This document shows positions 25,392 to 35,319 of a stretch of DNA of 64,000 nucleotides, in pieces. The stretch comes from a bacterium. GTDB taxonomy: Bacteria > JAMCPX01. Positions within the stretch are counted from its first letter, which is position 1. Every line of letters begins with the position of its first letter. The notes under the pieces were generated by a model. The model was given only the letters and a program-made list of their open reading frames with translations, searched no databases and was not told where the DNA came from. A program made the position numbers and the translations under genes. The DNA lies in contig JAJYLN010000001.1 of NCBI GenBank assembly GCA_021787665.1, forward strand, positions 124,001 to 188,000, in the 5' to 3' direction.

Positions 25392-26141
25392 ATGGAAATT
25401 TACTTTATTCTATTGTTCATGTGCATATCGGTCAAACGCCTCCTCGGTATCTTCTTCCCGCCGGCCTGCCTCGTGTGCGGGAGAGAGATAGACAGTCCCG
25501 GCCTCTGTGACGACTGCAAAAAAAACGTCACCTCTATAAGGCCACCGTTCTGCACGAAGTGCGGCCGGCCTTTCCCTTCGGACAGAGGCGTATCGCATAT
25601 CTGCCATGACTGCATACGGGGCAGGAACAGGTTCGTCATGGCACGGGCGGTGTTCGAATACCGCGGGGCCATAGGGAAGCTTATCCAGGGGTTCAAGTTC
25701 GGGGACCGGGTAAGCCTCGCTTCCTATTTTTCCGACGAGCTGCACAAGCTGTACAACACGCACCACTCGACCCTTGGTATGGCAGACATCGCGGCCATCA
25801 TACCGGTCCCGCTGTCTGACCGCAGGCTCAAGCACAGGTCATACAATCAGACCGTGCTGATCGCCGCTGGACTGGCCGGCAGGCTGTCTGTGCCCCTGTA
25901 TCAGGACGTGATCGAGAAGATAAAGGAGACGCCCCCGCAGTCAAGACTGAGCGCTGAAAGGAGACACGAGAACGTCAAGCATGCATATCGTGCCGTGGAC
26001 AGCCATGCGCTGACCGGCAAGCCGGTGCTGCTCGTCGACGACGTGATCACGACCGGCGCCACCGTCAACGCCTGCGCAGCTGCCCTGCGGAAGGCCGGCA
26101 TACGGCAGGTGTATGTGCTCGCCCTCGCGATGCGGGTGTAG
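25392..26141 (+). CDS. ComF-family phosphoribosyltransferase
   Basis: The protein (up to 249 residues) has the N-terminal double zinc finger of ComF (CLVCG, CDDC, CTKCG, CHDC) followed by a type-I phosphoribosyltransferase domain with the PRPP loop VLLVDDVITTGATVNA. ComF is linked to DNA uptake in naturally competent bacteria, although many non-competent species also have it. The start is uncertain: ATGs at 25392 and 25422 both lack a clear ribosome site, and the second starts just before the zinc-finger region. The type IV pilus genes next door would fit a competence role, but no comEC or comEA is seen. Confidence 0.9.
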   Translation: MEIYFILLFMCISVKRLLGIFFPPACLVCGREIDSPGLCDDCKKNVTSIRPPFCTKCGRPFPSDRGVSHICHDCIRGRNRFVMARAVFEYRGAIGKLIQGFKFGDRVSLASYFSDELHKLYNTHHSTLGMADIAAIIPVPLSDRRLKHRSYNQTVLIAAGLAGRLSVPLYQDVIEKIKETPPQSRLSAERRHENVKHAYRAVDSHALTGKPVLLVDDVITTGATVNACAAALRKAGIRQVYVLALAMRV

Positions 26142-26147
26142 CGGACA

Positions 26148-26164
26148 TCGGGGAAAGCCCCCGA
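26148..26164 (+). terminator. Possible terminator after comF
   Basis: TCGGGG and CCCCGA form a 6-bp stem with a five-base loop seven bases after the comF stop, followed after GGGAA by a short T run (TTTT). The T tract is short, so efficiency is doubtful. A second hairpin (ACCCAAG/CTTGGGT, 26202-26220) follows. Confidence 0.35.
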
Positions 26165-26201
26165 AGGGAATTTTCAGCCACAACCAAAAACAAATCTCCC
26201 G

Positions 26202-26295
26202 ACCCAAGAGGAACTTGGGTACCCCGCCCCCTTTTTCAAAGTGGTAAAACAACTTACATCCCCCTTTAGCAAAGGAGGGAGGGGGAGGTAGTCCT
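26202..26295. repeat. Cluster of intergenic hairpin repeats
   Basis: A 7-bp hairpin (ACCCAAG, loop AGGAA, CTTGGGT; 26202-26220) is followed by two imperfect copies of the CCCCTTT-AAAGGGG element (around 26225-26245 and 26258-26282) in the comF/acyl-CoA dehydrogenase gap. They appear to be a decayed array of the family seen at 7911 and 25332. Confidence 0.45.
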
Positions 26296-26320
26296 TATAC
26301 GTCAATACAGGCAGGGACTG

Positions 26321-26352
26321 ACCAATAAGTATTGACACAACTATGTATTGGT
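26321..26352 (+). promoter_or_regulatory. Inverted repeat overlapping a TTGACA box
   Basis: ACCAATA (26321-26327) and TATTGGT (26346-26352) form a perfect 7-bp inverted repeat with an 18-base centre. Between the arms lies TTGACA (26332-26337). The position, 30-60 bases upstream of the acyl-CoA dehydrogenase start, suits a repressor operator over the promoter. No good -10 box at standard spacing is visible. Confidence 0.35.
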
Positions 26353-26383
26353 ATGAATCTTGATGAGATCAGAAGGAGGACGA

Positions 26384-27532
26384 ATGAAGAGTCATTTCTT
26401 TACCGAAGAGCACGAGATGTTCAGGAAGAGCGTGAGAGACTTTGTCACAAAGAACCTGTTGCCGCACGCCAACGAATGGGAAGAGGCACAGGACTTCCCC
26501 AAGGCGCTGTTCAGGACGCTGGGAGACATGAACTTCCTCGGCATCAGGTACCCGGAGAAGTATGGCGGCATGGGACTCGATATATTCTACGACATCGTGT
26601 TTTACGAAGAGCTCTACCGGTCGAGGATGCCGGGGTTGTGCCTCGACGTCATGGTGGACACGGACATGGCCACGCCGGTGCTGTTCAAGCACGGCACCGA
26701 GGACCTGAAGTCAAAATACCTCACCAGGGCGATAAAGGGCGAGGCCGTATTCGCGATAGGCTACACTGAGCCGAGCGCAGGTTCTGACGTCGCCGGGATA
26801 CGAAGCACGGCAAAAAAGGTGGACGGCGGGTACAGGATCAACGGATCGAAAATATTCATTACCAACGGCACGTGGGCGGACTATATCATCACGGCCGCGA
26901 AGACCGATACCGGGAAGGGACACAAGGGGATCACGCTGTTTCTGGTCGATACCAAGACCAAAGGCTTCACCGTGGGCAGGAAGCTCAAGAAGCTCGGTCA
27001 CCACTCGTCCCATACCGCCGAGCTGTTTTTCGATGACTGTTTCGTCCCGGACAACATGATCGTCGGCGAGGTGAACAAGGGCTTCTACTATATCATGGAG
27101 GGCTTCCAGACCGAAAGGATCATGGGCTCGGTGGGCGTCATCGCGCTCGCACAGGTCGCTCTGGAAGACGCAGTCGGCTATGCGAAGGAACGGATTACTT
27201 TCGGCAAGCCCATCGCGCAGCACCAGGCCATCGCCCACAAGCTGGTCGACATGGCCACGCAGCTCGAGGCCGCCCGGCAGCTCGCGTACAACGGGGCCTG
27301 GCTGCTCGACCGCGGCGAGGACGCGACAAAGGAGATCTCCATGGCAAAGCTCTACTCGTGCGAGGTAGCGAACCGGGTCACGTACGACGCGATTCAGGTG
27401 TTCGGCGGGTATGGCTACATGGAGGAATACCCGGTCGCACGGGCGTACAGGGACGCACGGATGTTCACCATAGGTGCCGGCACCACGGAGATCATGAAGG
27501 AGATCATAGCGAAAAGGATGGGGCTGTATTGA
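26384..27532 (+). CDS. Acyl-CoA dehydrogenase
   Basis: A 382-residue member of the acyl-CoA dehydrogenase family with YTEPSAGSDVAGI at the flavin/substrate site, GSKIFITNGTWADY, HHSSHTAELFFDDCFVP, and QVFGGYGYMEEYPVARAYRDAR near the end. The C-terminal loop reads IGAGTTEIM, so the catalytic glutamate of the EGT type is replaced. Many bacterial long-chain or branched-chain members place their base elsewhere. AAGGAGGA precedes the ATG at 26384; the frame from 26360 has no ribosome site. It stands apart from the dehydrogenase pair at 13.5-15.9 kb and precedes ubiE. Confidence 0.93.
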   Translation: MKSHFFTEEHEMFRKSVRDFVTKNLLPHANEWEEAQDFPKALFRTLGDMNFLGIRYPEKYGGMGLDIFYDIVFYEELYRSRMPGLCLDVMVDTDMATPVLFKHGTEDLKSKYLTRAIKGEAVFAIGYTEPSAGSDVAGIRSTAKKVDGGYRINGSKIFITNGTWADYIITAAKTDTGKGHKGITLFLVDTKTKGFTVGRKLKKLGHHSSHTAELFFDDCFVPDNMIVGEVNKGFYYIMEGFQTERIMGSVGVIALAQVALEDAVGYAKERITFGKPIAQHQAIAHKLVDMATQLEAARQLAYNGAWLLDRGEDATKEISMAKLYSCEVANRVTYDAIQVFGGYGYMEEYPVARAYRDARMFTIGAGTTEIMKEIIAKRMGLY

Positions 27533-27735
27533 AGCGGGACAGCGAGGAAGGGCCGCTCCTCATTGCGAGCGGCACAAAGCTGTTTTTGTTAAACGGGGCC
27601 GTGACATGGATGCAGCACCTTGTGTCTCTGACGCGGGAAGAGAAGCTGTCCATGAAGCAGACCACGGATGTATACCATGCAGTTCACGGTGTGCCGCTCT
27701 CTTCGGATCAGGCCCTTCCTCCCTCCGGGGCTTGA
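27529..27735 (+). CDS. Possible small coupled open frame of unknown function
   Basis: A 68-codon frame could begin at a TTG overlapping the stop of the acyl-CoA dehydrogenase (TTGA) and end five bases before the likely ubiE start. AAGGAT lies upstream. The predicted product (LIASGTKLFLLNGAV, then EEKLSMKQTTDVYHAVHG) has no motif I recognise. It is supported only by its position filling the gap and by the overlap, and may be non-coding. Confidence 0.25.
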   Translation: MKRDSEEGPLLIASGTKLFLLNGAVTWMQHLVSLTREEKLSMKQTTDVYHAVHGVPLSSDQALPPSGA

Positions 27736-27739
27736 AGAC

Positions 27740-28417
27740 ATGGAACCTACCGAGCACGTCATAGCAGAGATGTTCGACCGGATATCCGGTCGGTATGACC
27801 TGCTTAATCACGTCCTGTCCGGTTATACGGATGTCAGATGGAGGAAGAAGGCCATCCGCCAGGGTTTGCAGCGCGGTGCGAAGAACGTGCTCGATGTCTC
27901 CACCGGCACCGGCGACATGGCCATAGGCTACAAGAAGCATGACAGCCGGATTCACGTCTTCGGTCTCGATATCAGTATGGAGATGCTGAAGATAGCAAAG
28001 GCAAAGGCAGGTGCCGGCGTTGACCTTGTCCGGGGTTCCGGGCTGTCCTTGCCCTTCAAGGACGCTACCTTCGACCTGGTGAGCTGTGCGTTCGGCATTC
28101 GGAATATCTATCCCAGGAAGCAGGGACTGCACGAGTTCTTCAGAATACTGAGGCCGGGTGGACAGGTGACCATCCTCGAGTTCTCCATGCCCCATGGTCT
28201 CTTCGGGAGGCTGTACAGACTTTACTTCGACAGGGTGCTCCCGCAACTCGGGGACCTGCTATCAGGGACAGAAGCGTATACCTACTTTACGGCCTCGGTC
28301 GAGGCATTCCCGGCACAAGAAGATTTCATTCACCTGCTTGCCGCCGAGGGCTTCAGAGACATCGAGGCTATCCCCCTTACGCACGGCATAGTCACGGTAT
28401 ACTCGGGCAAGAAATAG
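27740..28417 (+). CDS. ubiE: Demethylmenaquinone/ubiquinone methyltransferase
   Basis: The roughly 225-residue SAM-dependent methyltransferase performs the C-methylation of the quinone ring in menaquinone (or ubiquinone) synthesis at the membrane. Motif I is VLDVSTGTGDMAIG. FDRISGRYDLLNHVLS near the N-terminus, CAFGIRNIYPRKQGLHEFFRILRPGG and the GTEAYTYFTASVEAFP segment are family signatures. I chose the ATG at 27740 because it matches the usual N-terminus; the frame is open from 27668 without a ribosome site. It reads downstream of the acyl-CoA dehydrogenase. Confidence 0.93.
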   Translation: MEPTEHVIAEMFDRISGRYDLLNHVLSGYTDVRWRKKAIRQGLQRGAKNVLDVSTGTGDMAIGYKKHDSRIHVFGLDISMEMLKIAKAKAGAGVDLVRGSGLSLPFKDATFDLVSCAFGIRNIYPRKQGLHEFFRILRPGGQVTILEFSMPHGLFGRLYRLYFDRVLPQLGDLLSGTEAYTYFTASVEAFPAQEDFIHLLAAEGFRDIEAIPLTHGIVTVYSGKK

Positions 28418-28428
28418 GGATCCTATCC

Positions 28429-28504
28429 CATCGTTGACCGTATACGGGAGAAAACTTGTCCCCTTTTGCCGAGTCGTTACCTGAGAACGATTTGGATAAG
28501 CGCC
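28429..28504. repeat. Dispersed gene-end repeat, copy R2
   Basis: Starts 11 bases after the ubiE stop with CATCGTTGACCGTATACGG and ends at TTTGGATAAGCGCC. It is related to copies at 13379-13468 and 49444-49518 and sits between the convergent ubiE and MATE genes. Confidence 0.45.
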
Positions 28505-28520
28505 GGGAACAGACGCATAC

Positions 28521-29855
28521 TCAGATCTTCAGGAGCTTCCACTTGCCCCGCTTCAGCCCTATGAACATGAGCGTGCTCAGGAGAAACACGTAGATGTCTG
28601 CGGAGAGCCATAGGCCCACGATGCCCAGTCCGGCCACCACCCCGAGAACGTATGAGAGCGGGACAAAGACCAGCCAGTGCAGAGACACGTCGACGAACAT
28701 AACGTACTTCGTGTATCCTGCCCCGAACAGAGACTGGCTCGCGACGATCCCCACACCCTCGAACACGAGCGCAAGGCTGTAGATGATCAGCGCCTTCGAG
28801 CCTTCTGCCACGACGCCCGGTGTGTCCGTAAACAGGCCGATGATGTGTCCCGGCACGCACATAAAGACAAGGGCCAGCACGACCATGATGCCTGCACCGA
28901 GCTTCATCGAATTATCGGCATACCGCTGCGCGTCGTCCGGCTTGCCGGACCCGAGGCTCTGCCCGACCATCGTGGCTGCCGCCGTGCCGAACCCGAGCAG
29001 AGGAAGGAACGTCAGCGAGGCAAGCTGGGTCAGGACCGTCGTCGCTGCCTGGGTCACGACATCTATCTTACCGGCTATGACGATGAACGCCTCGAAACCC
29101 AACGTGGTGAGTACCGCCGCTATGGAAGCTGGATAGCTAATCTTGACTATCTCCTTTATAAGGCGTGCATTCACGCTCCATGCCCTGTATATATCGAAGC
29201 TGCGGTATCTTCCCGCAAAGCTGTAGGCGATCATAGCGACCGCGCCCACGAACGAGCTCAACGTGGCAGACATGCCCGCACCCTCGACCCCGTACTTCCT
29301 GAACCCGAAATGCCCGAGGATCATGCCGTACGAGAGAAACACATTCACGATGTTCATGATGATCTCCACGTACATAAACACCCACGTCTTTCCTATCGCG
29401 TCGAAGAACGCCTTATACACGATGATGATGAGGAACGGCAGCAGGCCCAGGAACCTCAGCCTGATGAACTTCGCCCCTGCTGTCGCAACCGCCCTGTTCT
29501 CCGTGAGTAGTCGGAACAGCGGCTTCGCTATGACATAGCCGAACACGCCGACAGCCGTGCCGAGCACCACGGCCATGACGATGCCGGTCCACAGGACTTC
29601 CCCGGCCTTTCGGTGCTCGTTCTCGCCGAACCTTCGCGTGACGATGCTGAGTATGCCGACCGACATCGCGTTCAGGGCCCCGCCAAAGACCCACAGCGTT
29701 ATGATGCCCACGCCGAGCGCGGCCAGGCCCGTCTTGGCTTCGGGCCCGAGCCTGCCCACCATCGCGACGTCGAACAGGTTGATAAAGGTCTGGGTAAGCA
29801 TGCCGATCATGACCGGCACCGCGAGCCTTGTAACGGTCATATAGGAATTTTTCAC
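28521..29855 (-). CDS. MATE-family multidrug/metabolite exporter
   Basis: The 444-residue inner-membrane protein has about 12 hydrophobic helices in two similar halves, characteristic of MATE transporters, which export cationic or hydrophobic compounds with Na+ or H+. Signatures include FINLFDVAMVGRLG in the first helix region and TMVGQSLGSGKPDDAQRYA at the start of the second half. The start is a GTG that overlaps the stop of the upstream protease gene (GTGA), so the two are coupled. The substrate is unknown; the coupling suggests a role in envelope biogenesis or export rather than general drug resistance. Confidence 0.92.
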   Translation of the reverse strand: MKNSYMTVTRLAVPVMIGMLTQTFINLFDVAMVGRLGPEAKTGLAALGVGIITLWVFGGALNAMSVGILSIVTRRFGENEHRKAGEVLWTGIVMAVVLGTAVGVFGYVIAKPLFRLLTENRAVATAGAKFIRLRFLGLLPFLIIIVYKAFFDAIGKTWVFMYVEIIMNIVNVFLSYGMILGHFGFRKYGVEGAGMSATLSSFVGAVAMIAYSFAGRYRSFDIYRAWSVNARLIKEIVKISYPASIAAVLTTLGFEAFIVIAGKIDVVTQAATTVLTQLASLTFLPLLGFGTAAATMVGQSLGSGKPDDAQRYADNSMKLGAGIMVVLALVFMCVPGHIIGLFTDTPGVVAEGSKALIIYSLALVFEGVGIVASQSLFGAGYTKYVMFVDVSLHWLVFVPLSYVLGVVAGLGIVGLWLSADIYVFLLSTLMFIGLKRGKWKLLKI

Positions 29856-32722
29856 GGTACCGGGACTCCGATCTGGAAGAAGAACGACGACGGCGGGTAG
29901 GCATCGAAGGCGTAGGCATACCCAAAGGTGAAGCGGAACGAGTACAGGTACCCGATATACGTATCGAGATCCAGCTCAGCACCTACCGACGAGATGTTCC
30001 TGTGGGTGTTCCCGGCACCGTCGAAAAACGGTACCATGGAAACCTTGTCGAGATAGAACGGGAGCGTGCCGATCCCCCAGTCCGGGATGCCAAGGGGCCA
30101 CCGGTACTCGATGCTCCCGGCATAGACCTGTTTGCCGGTCAGGGTACCTGATGCATAGCCGCGCTCCGGGAGGCTCGTGTAATCGCCGCTCATAAAAGTG
30201 GACTGCAGACCCCCGATCGAGAACAGGGTGCTATTGCCGGAAAGACCGCCGGCGACCCCGTACATGCCCCGTAGATAAACGACGTGGTTCTCAGCGGCGC
30301 CCGGCAGGTATGCCCTGAGCTGCGATACCCACTGCGTGACGTTGCCCCTGCTCCCGAATAGGGGAAGGTCCCGCTCAAGATAGGTATCGAACGTCACGCC
30401 GTCTTCCTTGCTGATGGACGTATCGAAGACCGAGGTCGTATCGATATCATAGGTCGCGGTGATGCCGCTCAGCGTGCCGGTAAACGGTACGCTCTCTGGA
30501 TACGGAGGCAACGCCGAAAGCGACCTGATGTAGGTATAGCTGTAGCCGGCACCTATGGACTGTCTGTATCGTACGTGGTTGATCGGGTACGCCACACCGA
30601 TTGCTGCGCTGTTCCGTAACTGAACATAAGAATGTTTAACGCCCGAGGCCGGCTCTGTAAACGTAGCCGCTATGAAAGGCATCACCTCCCCACTGAGGTC
30701 TATTTGGGGGGCAAAGGACTCGTTCGTGTAGGAAACGCTGACTCCCGGACTCCCCTGGGCGTGCGCATAACCCGTGTAATCGAGCAGCACGGAGTAGTAG
30801 TTGTGTCCGATCAGGTCGGAGCCGGCCGTGTAGACGCCGATGGAGTACGCATCGCTCGCCAGGGAAACCGTCGGTAGCCACCATGTCGGGGCCAGGGTAC
30901 TGAACGGGGAGTAGCTCGTTTTCGTGGTATCGACGTGCCGGTACTGCCGGACCTGCTGCACGGTGAACTCACGGGGCGTGTACGTCTTTCTGAAGGCCGC
31001 AGGGTCAAACGGCATCGTGAAGATGTCGAAGCCGGTGGGACCGAGCTGCGTGAATGCAAGAGTGCTGTCGTCCGGAGAGACCTGCGATTCGTAGGCACCG
31101 CCGACCACATTCGTGACCTGGTAGATCGTGCCCTCGGTCACCGAGTAGGCGTAGAGGTCAGCTATACCGGTTGCATCTGAAGAGAACACGACGTACCGAT
31201 CGTCCCTGGACCACGTCGGGAACAGATTCAGATGGCTGTTCGCAACGACGGTCGTTACCGTCTCGCCCTGCTGGCTCATGATCTCTATGGCACACTCTCC
31301 ATTATTGTCCTTCACCGTTACCGCTATATCCATACCATCCCACGACCACCTCGGGTCAAGGAATTGTCCTGTCCCGTCCATCGAGGCGATGACCTTTGCC
31401 GGCCCTCCGGTCTTCAGCGCATAGACCATGAGCCGGGAATGCATCGAAGAATTGGATACCATGACGGCCCTGGAGCAGTCCGGAGAAACGTCCACGCCCC
31501 GTACCCGCAGGCCCTCAGTGAGTCTTTCTACTCTGCCCGTCCGGACATCGAGCCGGTACAGGTCATCGTACAGATAAAAGTTCTTGAAGTATTCATCCTG
31601 CACGAAGTAAAGCCCGCCGCCGCACACAGAGCTCGCGTAATCGCTGTTCCTTCTGGTGACCCATTCCGCTTTTCCGGCGTGCGTACCGGTATAGAAGATG
31701 CCCATCTGGCTCCTGCCGTCGTACGAGGTGTAGTAGATACCCTTCCCGCTCACGTCCCAGACCGGGCCACGCGTGTACGCGCCGCTGTGCGTGACCTGCC
31801 ACGAGGAAGTATACCCGGAGAGCGCGACCGACAGCGCGGTGAGGATGGCCTGTCTCCTCAGGTCGTCTTCCCACGTCCGCCACTGCGATGCGAAGCCTTT
31901 GCCGCCGAACGCGAGCCTCGAGTCCCTCTCGACGAACAGGGGCAGGTAGGTGTAGTGCTTGGCATAGTCCGCAAGCGCCTTGACCGAATACCGCTCGGCG
32001 AGGTACTGCATGAATTTTCCGCCATACAGGTATACCCAGTCCCCGAACGGCCACGTGCTCGGTATGCCATCTCCCTCGTCTATAGGAGGGAGCTCGTCGT
32101 GCAACGCCTGCAGCCTCAGCAAGGCATTGAAATAGCTGCCCCTGTCCCTCCCGGCGTCCGTGAGCGTCGATTCGTTGTATACGGCATAGCCCTCGGTGAT
32201 CCAGTCCGGCTCCACCTCATTCACGAAGACAATCCTGCCGAAGACGTCGTTCAGGAAGCCGAAGAACCCCCTCGATTGATCGAGGTGCAGGACGTGGGTA
32301 TACTCGTGGGTGAAGATCATGGTCAGCCAATCGTCGTAGTTGATGATGCTCGAGTATGCGTCAGGCGGCACGACAAATATGACGATATTATCGTAATAGT
32401 ACGGCGTGGTCTCGCCGTTCGTGAAGTCCGTGGCGTTCGACAGGAGCAGGTATGTCTTCCGCGACGGCGTCCACCGCATGCGTGCAGTCATGCGGGGATA
32501 GTATGCCTCCGCGATGTCTATGAGCTTGCGTGCGAGCGGCGATTCGCCTGCCGGAAAGGTCACGGAGAAGTGCGCGGATTCTATCGTTTCCCAGACTTCG
32601 TCCGGCGGCGCATTCCTGAAGTCCTGAGCTCTCGCGTCCGTACCGGCCAGCAGAACGATGAGGATAATTTGAAATACAATGACTCCCCGGAGCGATTTTT
32701 TCCTTGTAGCTACCCGTAACAT
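29852..32722 (-). CDS. Exported protease-like / beta-propeller / outer-membrane barrel protein
   Basis: About 956 residues if started at the ATG at 32722, which opens a signal peptide (RGVIVFQIILIVLLAG, then ARAQ); the frame is open to 32785. The N-terminal domain has a gluzincin zinc site HEYTH (about residues 139-143) and a downstream Glu in WITEGYAVY (about 177). A WD40/TolB-like propeller follows (SWDGMDIAVTVKD, FPTWSRDDRYVVFSSD, VSPDDSTLAFTQ). The last third looks like an Omp85/surface-antigen beta-barrel (FSIGGLQSTFMSG, SIEYRWPLG, FFDGAGN). It could be anchored in the outer membrane with the protease facing the periplasm or outside. It is coupled to the MATE gene. Confidence 0.85.
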   Translation of the reverse strand: MLRVATRKKSLRGVIVFQIILIVLLAGTDARAQDFRNAPPDEVWETIESAHFSVTFPAGESPLARKLIDIAEAYYPRMTARMRWTPSRKTYLLLSNATDFTNGETTPYYYDNIVIFVVPPDAYSSIINYDDWLTMIFTHEYTHVLHLDQSRGFFGFLNDVFGRIVFVNEVEPDWITEGYAVYNESTLTDAGRDRGSYFNALLRLQALHDELPPIDEGDGIPSTWPFGDWVYLYGGKFMQYLAERYSVKALADYAKHYTYLPLFVERDSRLAFGGKGFASQWRTWEDDLRRQAILTALSVALSGYTSSWQVTHSGAYTRGPVWDVSGKGIYYTSYDGRSQMGIFYTGTHAGKAEWVTRRNSDYASSVCGGGLYFVQDEYFKNFYLYDDLYRLDVRTGRVERLTEGLRVRGVDVSPDCSRAVMVSNSSMHSRLMVYALKTGGPAKVIASMDGTGQFLDPRWSWDGMDIAVTVKDNNGECAIEIMSQQGETVTTVVANSHLNLFPTWSRDDRYVVFSSDATGIADLYAYSVTEGTIYQVTNVVGGAYESQVSPDDSTLAFTQLGPTGFDIFTMPFDPAAFRKTYTPREFTVQQVRQYRHVDTTKTSYSPFSTLAPTWWLPTVSLASDAYSIGVYTAGSDLIGHNYYSVLLDYTGYAHAQGSPGVSVSYTNESFAPQIDLSGEVMPFIAATFTEPASGVKHSYVQLRNSAAIGVAYPINHVRYRQSIGAGYSYTYIRSLSALPPYPESVPFTGTLSGITATYDIDTTSVFDTSISKEDGVTFDTYLERDLPLFGSRGNVTQWVSQLRAYLPGAAENHVVYLRGMYGVAGGLSGNSTLFSIGGLQSTFMSGDYTSLPERGYASGTLTGKQVYAGSIEYRWPLGIPDWGIGTLPFYLDKVSMVPFFDGAGNTHRNISSVGAELDLDTYIGYLYSFRFTFGYAYAFDAYPPSSFFFQIGVPVP

Positions 32723-32923
32723 ACACACCAGTAGATCGCATAAACCGGACAAACTTACAATGATCACGATCACACAAAGGACCAAAGGAGGAGCGGTTCA
32801 CGAGCTGTTCCTCATCTTTCTCATGCACATCGGGAAGATCGTCGTGCGCTCGTTCGTATCCTCAATATTTTTTCTCTTCGCCGAGTAGTTTCATGATCAC
32901 TTTTGTGCTAAGAGGTAACGTGA

Positions 32924-33934
<1,011 letters not shown>

Positions 33935-33940
33935 ACTCTT

Positions 33941-35296
33941 ATGAAAAGACGAACGTTCGAACAGCTCGCGAGGATGGACAAGGCGTACCTCTGGCACCCC
34001 TTTACGCAGATGAAGTCGTGGGAGAATGAGGACATTCTGATCATCGAGAAGGGCCGTGGCAATTATCTCATCGACGTGAACGGCAAAAGATATCTCGACG
34101 GCGTCTCGTCCCTGTGGACGAACGTCCATGGCCACCGGAAGCGGTACATCGACGATGCGATAAAAAAACAGCTGCAAAAGATAGCGCACTCCACGTTTCT
34201 CGGGCTGAGCCACCCGGGTGCAATCGTACTATCGAAGATGCTCCTCGACATAGCGCCGGAAGGACTGGACAGGGTGTTCTACTCGGACAACGGGGCAACC
34301 GCCGTGGAGATAGCGATAAAGATGGCCCTCCAGTACTGGTATAATGCCGGCAAACCGCAGCGGTACGTGTTCGTCTCGCTGGACAATGCGTACCACGGGG
34401 ACACCATCGGTTCCGTGAGCGTGGGAGGGATCGGGCTGTTCCACGCCACGTACAGGCCCCTGCTCTTCAAGACCATAAAGGCACCCTCGCCATACTGCTA
34501 CCGGTGCGGTCTCGGCCTATCATACCCCTCATGTGGTCTCGCCTGTGCAAAAAAAATAGACGAGATATTGCGCGCGAACAGCGGCAGGGTCGCAGGGCTG
34601 GTGCTCGAGCCCATGGTACAGGCAGCAGGCGGCTTCATTACGTCGCCTCCTGGCTACCTGAAGGCCATCAGGGAGATAACAGCAAGGCACGACGTTCTGA
34701 TGATAGCAGACGAGGTCGCGACCGGCTTCGGCAGGACCGGCAGGATGTTCGCGTGCGAGCACGAGCACGTCATGCCCGATATCATGACCGTAGCAAAGGG
34801 CATCAGCGGGGGCTACCTCCCGATCGCGGCGACCTTGACGACCGGGAAGATCTACGATGCGTTCCTCGGAGAGTACGGGGAAAAGAAGACCTTCTATCAC
34901 GGTCATACCTATACCGCCAACCCCCTCGGGGTCGCGGCGTCCATAGCGAACCTCGAGCTGTTCAAGAAGGAACGTATCATTCAGGGGCTCAGGCCGAAGA
35001 TACGGCTGCTGAAGGAAGGACTCCGCAGGATCGCGGCGCTCGATCACGCGGGAGAGGTACGGCAGCTCGGCATGATGACGGGCATAGAGCTCGTAAAGAA
35101 CAGGGCAACAAAGGAGCCTTATCCGTTCGAGCTGAGGACCGGCGCTCGGGTGTGCCTCGAGGCGCGAAAGCATGGTATCATCATACGGCCGCTCGACGAC
35201 GTCGTCGTCCTTATGCCGCCCCTCTCGATCACCCTGCACCAGCTCTCGTACCTGCTCGGGTCTGTCGAGAGCGCCATCAGGAAGATCACCGATTGA
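33941..35296 (+). CDS. bioA: Adenosylmethionine-8-amino-7-oxononanoate aminotransferase
   Basis: BioA transfers an amino group to 7-keto-8-aminopelargonate to give diaminopelargonate, the substrate of BioD. The 451-residue class III aminotransferase shows HPFTQMKSWEN, YSDNGATAVEIAIKMALQYW, IADEVATGFGRTG, and the PLP lysine in VAKGISGGYLP, followed by YHGHTYTANPLG. A CxxC-like insertion (CYRCGLGLSYPSCGLAC) is present. Whether SAM or lysine is the amino donor cannot be told. It is transcribed with trpS and convergent with the nucleotide-sugar operon. Confidence 0.94.
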   Translation: MKRRTFEQLARMDKAYLWHPFTQMKSWENEDILIIEKGRGNYLIDVNGKRYLDGVSSLWTNVHGHRKRYIDDAIKKQLQKIAHSTFLGLSHPGAIVLSKMLLDIAPEGLDRVFYSDNGATAVEIAIKMALQYWYNAGKPQRYVFVSLDNAYHGDTIGSVSVGGIGLFHATYRPLLFKTIKAPSPYCYRCGLGLSYPSCGLACAKKIDEILRANSGRVAGLVLEPMVQAAGGFITSPPGYLKAIREITARHDVLMIADEVATGFGRTGRMFACEHEHVMPDIMTVAKGISGGYLPIAATLTTGKIYDAFLGEYGEKKTFYHGHTYTANPLGVAASIANLELFKKERIIQGLRPKIRLLKEGLRRIAALDHAGEVRQLGMMTGIELVKNRATKEPYPFELRTGARVCLEARKHGIIIRPLDDVVVLMPPLSITLHQLSYLLGSVESAIRKITD

Positions 35297-35297
35297 T

Positions 35298-35314
35298 GGG
35301 GCTTGCTCCGCCCC
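35298..35314. terminator. Possible terminator between bioA and the nucleotide-sugar operon
   Basis: GGGGC and GCCCC form a short stem with a 7-base loop immediately after the bioA stop, with T-rich sequence (TTCTTTTTT) about 15 bases further on, inside the end of the convergent gene. It could end bioA transcription; the separation of stem and T run makes it weak. Confidence 0.3.
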
Positions 35315-35319
35315 GGCCT

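Noticed and set aside
31232-32719. 495-codon plus-strand open frame
   Set aside because: Antisense to the protease/propeller/barrel gene; arginine- and valine-rich composition typical of antisense reading.
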